This document shows, piece after piece, positions 1 to 4,865 of a DNA stretch of 6,192 nt (positions within the stretch are counted from its first letter, which is position 1; the number at the start of each line of letters is the position of its first letter). Position numbers and translations under genes: made by a program. Under the pieces are notes generated by a model that saw only the letters and a list, made by a program, of their open reading frames with translations, did no database searches and was not told where the DNA came from. The stretch is from Acidobacteriota bacterium (GTDB lineage Bacteria; Acidobacteriota; Thermoanaerobaculia; Multivoradales; JAHEKO01), in assembly GCA_006227875.1 (NCBI GenBank), contig SBFI01000318.1, positions 1 to 6,192 on the forward strand, in the 5' to 3' direction.

Positions 1-107
1 AATCTCAGCACGGGGTAGAAGATCGAAACCAGCAAAGCCCCTGATGAAGTTCCGAGGAACCAGTTCAGGAACCGGCGGCGTGAAGTGTCCTGGATCTCAT
101 TCGCCAT
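1..107 (-). CDS. Rieske iron-sulfur protein, N-terminal fragment (cut by window edge)
   Basis: Only the first 35 codons lie in the window; the gene continues leftward past base 1. The start is the ATG read from 107, preceded 9 nt upstream by GGGAG (121-117, minus strand). The peptide begins MANEIQDTSRRRFLNWFLGT and continues into a hydrophobic stretch ending near FYPVLR. The SRRRFL stretch is a twin-arginine motif, and the following hydrophobic segment with YPVLR is typical of the uncleaved signal anchor of QcrA/PetC-type Rieske subunits of cytochrome bc complexes. Such subunits carry a 2Fe-2S cluster that passes electrons from quinol to cytochrome c on the outer face of the membrane. The cluster-binding boxes are outside the window, so the assignment rests on the signal anchor alone. 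Another Tat-exported redox protein is possible. It is divergent from the CBS-DUF302 gene, with 125 bp between the start codons. Confidence 0.68.
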   Translation of the reverse strand, partial: MANEIQDTSRRRFLNWFLGTSSGALLVSIFYPVLR

Positions 108-219
108 TCAAGAATGCTCCCGGCATGCACGTTGTGGTGTGTGAGCCCCTCCAGAGGAAACCGGCAAGCTACCTTATCGCGAAAGTTCAGCGTTTGGTAG
201 CCTAGCAAGTATAGCTGTG

Positions 220-225
220 AAGGAG
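220..225 (+). promoter_or_regulatory. Ribosome binding site of the CBS-DUF302 gene
   Basis: AAGGAG lies 7 nt before the ATG at 233 and supports that start. A second in-frame ATG at 236 is directly adjacent, so the N-terminus is uncertain by one methionine. Confidence 0.8.
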
Positions 226-232
226 CCTCGAC

Positions 233-1111
233 ATGATGAGAAATCTGTCCGCCAAAGACATCATGAACCCGGAAGTGATCAAGGTTCGGGAGGAGATGCC
301 GGTCAAGGAGCTAGCGGCTCTATTTACATCGCAGGCGATCTCCGGTGCGCCGGTGGAGAACAGCGATGGGGCCCTGGTGGGCGTCGTCTCGGTCACCGAT
401 ATCGTCCGCGCCACTTCGATGGGTGGCAGGGAGATCGTGACCACCAGCGAGCCCAATTTCTTTGTCAGAGGCTGGGAGGAGGATGTCAGCCTCGATGAGC
501 TGGGCGAGCTCCACCTCGAGGAGGAGGGACCGCTGGTCAAGGACATCATGACGCCATCAGTCTTTGCCGTGGAGCACGATGCACCGATCTACCACGTGGC
601 CGAGAGCATGATGGAGTCCCACCTCCATCGCCTGCTGGTGGTGGAGAACGACAAGGTCGTCGGCATCATCAGTACTTCCGACATGTTGCAAGTGCTGCAA
701 GAGTCGGGTGCCACGGACCTCGGCGAAGTGGCCCTGAAGACCACTACCGGTCTGTCCTTTGGCGATGCGGTGGAGAGATGCCGGGAGGCGCTTGCTGCCG
801 GTGGCTTTGGTGTGCTCACCGAGATCGATGTTCAGGCAACTCTCAAGCAGAAGCTGGACGTCGACACCGAGCCCTACCTCATCCTCGGCGCCTGCCACCC
901 ACCCTCCGCCCACAAGGCGCTGTCGGCGGCACCCGATGTCGGGGTCCTGTTGCCCTGCAACGTGACCGTCTCGGTGGAGGAGGGTAAGACCGTGGTCCGT
1001 GCCATGAACCCCGCCACCGCACTGGGAGTGCTGGAGAGCGAAGACCTGGAGGCAGTGGGGGCCGAGGTAGGGGCCGCCCTGCAAAAAGTCGTCGATTCGG
1101 TGTCGAGGTAA
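233..1111 (+). CDS. Two CBS domains fused to a C-terminal DUF302 domain
   Basis: A 292-residue soluble protein with no signal peptide or membrane segment. CBS domain 1 covers about residues 8-62 and CBS domain 2 about 101-156. Both begin with the usual DIM(N/T)P motif (9-13, 104-108) and end with a ribose-binding type motif, G50-V-V-S-V-T-D56 and G144-I-I-S-T-S-D150. Paired CBS domains commonly form a module that binds adenine nucleotides. The linker at about 64-100 is acidic. Residues about 169-290 match DUF302 (PF03625): an FGDAVERC helix, GFGVLTEIDVQATLKQKL (192-208), GACHPPSAHKAL with C221, and LLPCNV with C242. DUF302 has no firmly established biochemical role; family members often sit near sulfur or redox genes. 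The fusion suggests nucleotide or energy sensing coupled to the DUF302 function (inference). The gene is probably monocistronic: divergent from the Rieske gene and convergent with the stress-protein gene. Domain calls are firm, function is open. Confidence 0.93.
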   Translation: MMRNLSAKDIMNPEVIKVREEMPVKELAALFTSQAISGAPVENSDGALVGVVSVTDIVRATSMGGREIVTTSEPNFFVRGWEEDVSLDELGELHLEEEGPLVKDIMTPSVFAVEHDAPIYHVAESMMESHLHRLLVVENDKVVGIISTSDMLQVLQESGATDLGEVALKTTTGLSFGDAVERCREALAAGGFGVLTEIDVQATLKQKLDVDTEPYLILGACHPPSAHKALSAAPDVGVLLPCNVTVSVEEGKTVVRAMNPATALGVLESEDLEAVGAEVGAALQKVVDSVSR

Positions 1112-1114
1112 AGC

Positions 1115-1158
1115 GGCCGGCCCGACCACGCGCCTTCGGCGCGCGGTGCCCGCCGGCC
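1115..1158. terminator. Long GC-rich hairpin in the convergent spacer, candidate bidirectional terminator
   Basis: GGCCGGC (1115-1121) pairs perfectly with GCCGGCC (1152-1158). Nested inside, CGCGCC (1129-1134) and GGCGCG (1138-1143) form a 6-bp stem closed by a TTC loop, extended past one mismatch by CC/GG. It starts 4 nt after the CBS-DUF302 stop and lies in the 93-bp spacer between two converging genes, which is where a shared terminator is expected. There is no T-tract on either side, so intrinsic termination is not certain. Confidence 0.5.
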
Positions 1159-1177
1159 TTGGTGGGCTTGGGCTTCT

Positions 1178-1191
1178 GGGCCCTTCGGCCC
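1178..1191. terminator. Small hairpin before the stress-protein stop, candidate terminator
   Basis: GGGCC (1178-1182) and GGCCC (1187-1191) form a 5-bp stem around a CTTC loop. On the minus strand it lies just downstream of the universal stress protein stop codon (1205-1207). It is short and lacks a T-tract, so it may act only together with the larger neighbouring hairpin. Confidence 0.3.
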
Positions 1192-1204
1192 CTGCGCCCC
1201 TGTT

Positions 1205-2131
1205 CTACTCTTCCAACTCCTTCCCAAACGACTTCACCGTCAACACCGGACACTCCGCATGGCGGAGCACCTCGCTGGCCGTGCTCCCGAGCAGCATCCG
1301 CTCGAGTCCGGTGAGACCGTGGGTGGCGATGATGATCATGTCGGAGTTGTTCTGCTCGGCGTGGCGGATGATCTCGGCAGCCGGCCGGCCGCTGGTGACG
1401 AATTTGTCGTACGGCACGACCGGCCCATCCATCTCGTCCATGAGCTGTTCGATCGCCTCGTTCGAGCGCGCTTCGAGCTCCTCCAGGTGCTTGGCCACCG
1501 ACAGGCCGCCGATCGGTGCGTAGAAGTAGGGAAGATTCGGCTCCTCGATGGTGTGGAGCAGCTGTAGACGCGCCTGGTAGCGGGCCGCGATCTGGATGGC
1601 AAAGGAGAGGGCCTTCTTCGAGTGGTCGGAGAAATCGATCGGCACCAGGATGGTCTCGACCGCCTCGATCGGTCGCGGCTCTTTTTGTTCTCTCAGGGTC
1701 AAGACCGGGCAGGGAGCCAGTCGCACGACCTCCTCGGCGACACTGCCCAGAAAGAGACGTGCCGGACCCCGGCGTCCGTGGGTCCCCATCACGATCAGGT
1801 CGATGTCGTGCTCGTCAGCGTAGTCGAGAATCACCTCGCCGGCGGAAAAGCCCCTTACCTTGGCTTCCCGGATGGTAAAGGTCTTCGACTGGCTCTGCTT
1901 GACGATGTTTGCCATCTCCGAGTCCGCGATCTCGAACAGTTGCTTGAAGATGTCGGAGGGCTCGGGAAACTGCTGCGAGGGATCGCGCGGATCGTAGTCA
2001 TGTAGCACGACGGCGTGGAGCATGTGAAGCTCGGCCTCGAATTGCTCCGCCAGAAAAAGAGCCTGCATCAGTGCCTGATTGGCGCAGGTCGAAAAGTCGG
2101 TGGGATAGAGGATTTGACGGATTTTCAGCAT
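1205..2131 (-). CDS. Tandem-domain universal stress protein
   Basis: A 308-residue cytoplasmic protein with two UspA-type domains (PF00582), about residues 1-147 and 157-301. Domain 1 opens with ILYPTDFS (Asp12) and carries the ATP-binding pattern G-x2-G-x9-G-S at 116-130 (GTHGRRGPARLFLGS), followed by APCPVLTL. Domain 2 opens with ILVPIDFS (Asp166) and has ATHGLTGLERMLLGS at 269-283, with Ala in the first Gly position, followed by AECPVLTV. Tandem USPs usually bind ATP or another nucleotide and accumulate in stress, hypoxia or stationary phase. The gene is last in the leftward cluster, 23 nt after the response regulator stop, so cotranscription is likely. No strong Shine-Dalgarno sequence precedes the ATG at 2131, which fits translation following the upstream gene. 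The mycobacterial tandem USP Rv3134c, encoded with DevR/DevS, is a comparable case. The substrate or partner is not visible from sequence. Confidence 0.95.
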   Translation of the reverse strand: MLKIRQILYPTDFSTCANQALMQALFLAEQFEAELHMLHAVVLHDYDPRDPSQQFPEPSDIFKQLFEIADSEMANIVKQSQSKTFTIREAKVRGFSAGEVILDYADEHDIDLIVMGTHGRRGPARLFLGSVAEEVVRLAPCPVLTLREQKEPRPIEAVETILVPIDFSDHSKKALSFAIQIAARYQARLQLLHTIEEPNLPYFYAPIGGLSVAKHLEELEARSNEAIEQLMDEMDGPVVPYDKFVTSGRPAAEIIRHAEQNNSDMIIIATHGLTGLERMLLGSTASEVLRHAECPVLTVKSFGKELEE

Positions 2132-2154
2132 GGTCTCTGCCTGCCCTGGTGGCT

Positions 2155-2814
2155 CTATTCGTCGTCGGTCGGAGGCTCGACAATGCGTTTTCTGAGCGCG
2201 TAGGCCACGACCTGTGCTCGGTTGTGGAGATGCAGCTTGTCGAGAATGTTGCGCACGTGGAACTTGATGGTGTTCTCGCTGACCCCGAGCAACTTGGCCA
2301 ACTTACGGTTCGACGTCGTCCCCTGCACCATGAGCTCGAGGACCTGACGCTCCCGATCGGTCAGCGCGTCGGGATCGTACTGCTCCTTCACCTGACGCTT
2401 GGGGCGGGCGAACTCGTCCAAGAGCTTTCTGGCCACGGCCGGTGTCAGAGCCGGCTCGCCGCGGTCTACGCCCTCCAACAGAGAGAAGAACTGCCCCGAC
2501 TCCAAGTCTTTGAGCAGATAGCCCTTGGCGCCCGCCTTGATGGCGTCGAAGAGATGGGTGTCGTCGTCGGAGGCGGTGAGAATCACCACCTTGACGTCCG
2601 GCAACTCCGCGGCCAGCTGCTTGGTCGCTTCCAGGCCATTCATCTCCGGCATGGTCAGATCCATCAGCACTACATCGGGCTTGGTGTCCCAGGCCATCTC
2701 GACCGCCTCTTTGCCGTCTTTGGCCTCGGCCACGACGTCCAGATCGTGGGCTTCGAGAAGGCTCCGCAGGCTGTCGCGAAACAGAGCATGATCGTCAGCG
2801 ATGAGAATTCGCAT
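2155..2814 (-). CDS. NarL/LuxR-family response regulator
   Basis: A 219-residue two-component regulator. The receiver domain (about 1-120) has the acidic pair Asp7/Asp8, phosphoacceptor Asp52 in VLMDLTMPEMNG, switch Thr80 and Lys102 in YLLKD, so all key residues are present. A charged linker (about 120-148) leads to a LuxR/GerE-type helix-turn-helix (about 149-210) with LTDRERQVLELM at 151-162 and the recognition region SENTIKFHVRNIL at 179-191. This architecture activates or represses promoters as a dimer after phosphorylation. It starts 10 nt after the histidine kinase stop on the same strand, so the kinase is its likely partner. The downstream stress-protein gene is a likely co-transcribed target or partner. 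Start chosen: ATG at 2814, giving the standard MRILIADDH opening; the Shine-Dalgarno is weak. Its DNA site is unknown; the dyad at 4219-4234 is one candidate. Confidence 0.95.
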   Translation of the reverse strand: MRILIADDHALFRDSLRSLLEAHDLDVVAEAKDGKEAVEMAWDTKPDVVLMDLTMPEMNGLEATKQLAAELPDVKVVILTASDDDTHLFDAIKAGAKGYLLKDLESGQFFSLLEGVDRGEPALTPAVARKLLDEFARPKRQVKEQYDPDALTDRERQVLELMVQGTTSNRKLAKLLGVSENTIKFHVRNILDKLHLHNRAQVVAYALRKRIVEPPTDDE

Positions 2815-2824
2815 AAAGGTCGTC

Positions 2825-4168
2825 TCAGAGTTGTTCAGCGGTCAAGGGAATGTCTATCTTAACTCGTGTTCCGGCTCCGGGCGAGCTGTCTAGATCGAAC
2901 GAGCCACCGATGCTCTCGGCCCGCTCCTTCATGATGGCAAGGCCGAATTGTGGAAAGGCCGCTCGGGCTCGGGCCGCCGGGTCGAAGCCGGCGCCGTCGT
3001 CTTCGACCGAGGCGGAGATGGAGGTGTCGTATTGTCGCAGCTCGACCCGGGCGTGTTGCGCCCGCGAGTGTTTGCGGGCGTTCGACAGCGCCTCCTGGAT
3101 GATTCTCAAGAGCTGAAGCTCGATGGTGGGGGCAATGGTGATTTCACCGTGGATCTTGAGCTCACCGACGATGCCACTCTGCTCCTGCCAGCGGTCGATA
3201 AATTCCTCGAGGGCCTCCTCGAAGCACTGATCGGTGCCCACCTGAGTGCGGAGCGCTACGATACCTTCACGCGCATCGGTGTAGACGTCGCGAGCTGCGG
3301 CCGCCAGCTGCTCCAGCTGCTGGCTGGCTTCCTCGACCCGGTCGCGCTGCAGATACTCCTTGACCGCCTGGGCTTTGGTGTTGACATAGGCGAGGATCTG
3401 GGCGAGGCCATCGTGGATCTCCCGTGCGATCCGCACCCTCTCATCGGCCACCGCCAGATCTCGCAACCGGTGATGGAGATGCGCATTGTCGATGGCGATG
3501 GCAGCCGAGGTGGCAAACCGGATCAGGCTCTCCTCGTCCTCGGCCGAGAACTCGGGTGTCGCCTTCTTCTCGGCAACATAGAGGTTGCCGCGGAAGGGGC
3601 TCTTGCAGAGGATGGGAACCGCCAGCAGGGTGTGCATTTTCGGGTGATGTGGTGGAAAGCCGGCCGCCCTCGAATCGGCGCCGATGTCCGCCAGGCGCAG
3701 CCGCTGACCTTCTCTCAGGACTGTGCCCAGAAGACCGCGGCCTTCGGGCGGGGAGCCGATACGCGAACGCTCCTCGTCGCCGATGCCGGAGGTGATGAAC
3801 TGTCGAACGTCGCCCTTTTCGTTATAGACGGCGACCGCTCCGTATCGGGCCTCCAGCAGCTGTCGGGCCTGGTCGACGACCTTTTGCAGCACCGTCTCCA
3901 ACGACAGCTCGCCATAGATGTCGAGCGCCGCCCGGTGCAGTGCCAGCAGCTCCCGGTTCTGTCGCTCCCGCTGCCGGTGAAGACGGGACAGCACATCGAA
4001 GACGGCGCCAAAGAAGAAGACGCTACCGACGAGGATGACCAGGTCCATGACCAGCCGGCCGGACCAGGTGTCGAAGAAGGGGTAAAGGTGGTAGCGGCCG
4101 TACTCGACAAAGACAAAGAGGACCACCAGGATCCACAAAAAGGTCCATTTGAGTCGGCCGAGGGTCAT
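2825..4168 (-). CDS. Membrane-anchored GAF sensor histidine kinase, DosS-like heme-sensor candidate
   Basis: A 447-residue NarX/DesK-class kinase. Two hydrophobic segments (about 8-22 and 39-57) with only a short loop anchor it in the membrane without a real periplasmic sensor. A short coiled segment (62-80) leads to one GAF domain (about 90-230), then HisKA_3 with phosphoacceptor His252 in REIHDGLAQ (249-257) and an HATPase_c domain with N box EALSNARKHS (359-368), DDGAGFD (390-396), GLAIMKERA (409-417) and GAGTR (431-435). All catalytic motifs are intact. The GAF domain contains GFPPHHPKMHTLL (170-182) and GNLY (194-197); His175 and Tyr197 are 22 residues apart, the spacing I recall for heme ligand His149 and distal Tyr171 of mycobacterial DosS. 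Heme binding is inference; a redox or other ligand role is possible. Likely phosphorylates the regulator encoded 10 nt downstream. The start at 4168 lacks a clear Shine-Dalgarno; an in-frame stop at 4199-4201 excludes a much longer form. Confidence 0.94.
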   Translation of the reverse strand: MTLGRLKWTFLWILVVLFVFVEYGRYHLYPFFDTWSGRLVMDLVILVGSVFFFGAVFDVLSRLHRQRERQNRELLALHRAALDIYGELSLETVLQKVVDQARQLLEARYGAVAVYNEKGDVRQFITSGIGDEERSRIGSPPEGRGLLGTVLREGQRLRLADIGADSRAAGFPPHHPKMHTLLAVPILCKSPFRGNLYVAEKKATPEFSAEDEESLIRFATSAAIAIDNAHLHHRLRDLAVADERVRIAREIHDGLAQILAYVNTKAQAVKEYLQRDRVEEASQQLEQLAAAARDVYTDAREGIVALRTQVGTDQCFEEALEEFIDRWQEQSGIVGELKIHGEITIAPTIELQLLRIIQEALSNARKHSRAQHARVELRQYDTSISASVEDDGAGFDPAARARAAFPQFGLAIMKERAESIGGSFDLDSSPGAGTRVKIDIPLTAEQL

Positions 4169-4211
4169 TTCGCCGCGTCGCGTCGATCGAGCTGAGCGTC
4201 AATACACCTTC

Positions 4212-4234
4212 ACCGAGGCGGAACCTCGGTTCCG
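4212..4234. promoter_or_regulatory. Overlapping dyads upstream of the kinase gene, candidate operator or attenuator
   Basis: Two overlapping inverted repeats share bases: ACCGAGG (4212-4218) with CCTCGGT (4224-4230), and CGGAACC (4219-4225) with GGTTCCG (4228-4234) around a central TC. The second is a 16-bp near-perfect palindrome. They lie about 44-66 bp before the kinase start and after the DUF2892 stop. As DNA the palindrome could bind a dimeric regulator such as the neighbouring NarL-type protein; as RNA the two hairpins exclude each other. No convincing -10/-35 pair was found around them. Confidence 0.4.
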
Positions 4235-4266
4235 GTCAACTAGATTCTATGCGAAGAAGGGTAGGG

Positions 4267-4494
4267 CTAGTCGGCTTGCGTGCGGTTCCGGCCCAGCTTC
4301 TTGGTGGCCACCCCCAGCAGCGTGTAGAAGGGACACCAGCCGATGAGCCCGGTCACCAGCGGGATAAAGCCGAAGATCTTGAGCGCCGCCCCCCAGAGGG
4401 TGCCGTCGAGAACCGACCAGCCGACAAGAATCATTGCCAGGCCGAGCAGAACACGTAAAACCCGGTCCCAGACAGCTTGGTTGGTGAACTCCAT
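4267..4494 (-). CDS. DUF2892 (YgaP-like) small inner-membrane protein
   Basis: A 75-residue protein starting MEFTNQAVWDRVLRVLLG. Two hydrophobic helices (about 13-29 and 36-53) are joined by a short turn (DGTLWG) and followed by WCPFYTLLGV (53-62) and a basic tail. The arrangement, including the Cys-Pro of the CP(L/F)Y motif, is the DUF2892 signature (PF11127), known as the membrane part of the rhodanese YgaP and as many stand-alone proteins. Its function is unknown; family members often neighbour sulfur-transfer or redox genes. The frame stays open far upstream of 4494, but that extension has no family similarity and crosses the repeat-rich spacer, so the ATG at 4494 is preferred although its Shine-Dalgarno is poor. 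It lies 98 bp upstream of the kinase on the same strand and could be cotranscribed with it, or end at the intervening dyad. Confidence 0.87.
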   Translation of the reverse strand: MEFTNQAVWDRVLRVLLGLAMILVGWSVLDGTLWGAALKIFGFIPLVTGLIGWCPFYTLLGVATKKLGRNRTQAD

Positions 4495-4589
4495 GGTCAG
4501 GGTGTAAATGGTTCTGTCTCCCGGGCGAATATCGCCACCGGTGTGTCTCCACAGAATGCCCTTAAATGGTGTCGATGACCACAGCCGAC

Positions 4590-4676
4590 CGGGTAGTTTT
4601 GCGGCACCGACAGGTGGCTCGCAAACCCTTTCTCCGGGTGGTTTTTTTGAAAATTGGGCCACCCCGGCGGGTAGTT
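4590..4676 (+). repeat. Three direct copies of CGGGT(A/G)GTT
   Basis: The 9-mers start at 4590 (CGGGTAGTT), 4635 (CGGGTGGTT) and 4668 (CGGGTAGTT), at 45 and 33 bp intervals. Their place in a divergent promoter region suggests binding sites for a regulator, though the copies are short and the role is inferred. Confidence 0.45.
4634..4667. repeat. Imperfect inverted repeat around a T-run
   Basis: CCGGGTGG (4634-4641) faces CCACCCCGG (4659-4667); the arms match except for one extra C. The 17-bp centre contains seven Ts followed by GAAAATT. It may be a DNA-binding dyad or a transcript hairpin; the T-run lies in the loop rather than after the stem, which argues against a standard terminator. Confidence 0.4.
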
Positions 4677-4802
4677 CTCTCCAGACCGGCACTCTTGGGC
4701 CGGTAGCTGCGTTTGCCATTCCGATCCGGTTGCAGTAAGGTCCGGCCAGTTCAACCACCAACCGAGCTCGAAGTGACCTCCGGAGTCGGAGTCCGGGTGG
4801 CG

Positions 4803-4818
4803 ACCCTGTATTTAGGGT
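4803..4818. repeat. Small inverted repeat upstream of the secreted-protein gene
   Basis: ACCCT (4803-4807) and AGGGT (4814-4818) flank GTATTT. The AT-rich centre overlaps a possible -10 (TATTTA), 47-63 bp before the ATG at 4866, so it could be an operator or a 5' leader hairpin. The arms are only 5 bp. Confidence 0.3.
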
Positions 4819-4852
4819 GCCGAAACCCAACTGCTCACACGAGAGCTCGAAA

Positions 4853-4858
4853 AAGGAG
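4853..4858 (+). promoter_or_regulatory. Ribosome binding site fixing the secreted-protein start
   Basis: AAGGAG lies 7 nt before the ATG at 4866. It decides for this start over the in-frame ATG at 4713, which would place an unrelated stretch before a clear signal peptide. Confidence 0.88.
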
Positions 4859-4865
4859 AGGGAAG

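Larger units (their letters stand above)
4495..4865. other. Divergent spacer with repeats and dyads, no gene
   Basis: This 371-bp gap separates the divergent DUF2892 and secreted-protein genes and should hold promoters for both. Visible elements are three CGGGT(A/G)GTT copies (4590-4598, 4635-4643, 4668-4676), an imperfect dyad around a T-run (4634-4667), a small palindrome GGCGA-ATA-TCGCC (4524-4536), two TAAATGGT copies (4505-4512, 4563-4570), an ACCCT/AGGGT hairpin (4803-4818) and a CCGGA/TCCGG pair (4780-4796). I cannot assign a confident -35/-10 pair on either strand; TATTTA at 4809-4814 is a possible -10 without a good -35. The open frames crossing it show no family similarity. Confidence 0.6.

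Noticed and set aside
168..201. Inverted repeat GCTACC / GGTAGC with a 22-bp spacer between the divergent Rieske and CBS genes
   Set aside because: Six-base arms with a long spacer are expected by chance at this length; no extension of the arms.
186..215. Possible promoter for the CBS-DUF302 gene: TTCAGC and TATAGC with an 18-bp spacer
   Set aside because: Both hexamers are poor, and the implied transcription start would fall inside the ribosome binding site.
557..1129. Leftward open frame opposite the CBS-DUF302 gene
   Set aside because: No similarity to any family and fully covered by a well-supported gene on the other strand.
1283..1325. Ala269 replacing the first Gly of the ATP-binding motif in the second USP domain
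   Set aside because: ATHG is a frequent natural variant in this family, so it does not indicate loss of nucleotide binding.
2071..2862. Rightward open frame opposite the response regulator (263 codons)
   Set aside because: Antisense shadow of a gene with intact Asp52, Thr80, Lys102 and HTH motifs; no family features of its own.
2948..4195. Long rightward open frame opposite the kinase gene (415 codons)
   Set aside because: It mirrors the codon structure of the kinase, has no recognisable domain, and the kinase strand carries every expected family motif.
4515..4550. Two TGTCTCC copies (4515-4521, 4544-4550) upstream of DUF2892
   Set aside because: Seven-base direct repeats at 29 bp spacing, without a third copy or symmetry, are too weak to call.
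4508..4738. Rightward 76-codon open frame in the divergent spacer
   Set aside because: No ribosome binding site, low-complexity Pro/Gly/Ser composition, and it overlaps the repeat cluster.
4713..4865. Longer N-terminus for the secreted protein from the ATG at 4713
   Set aside because: No ribosome binding site there; it would bury the signal peptide 51 residues inside. AAGGAG before 4866 fixes the start.
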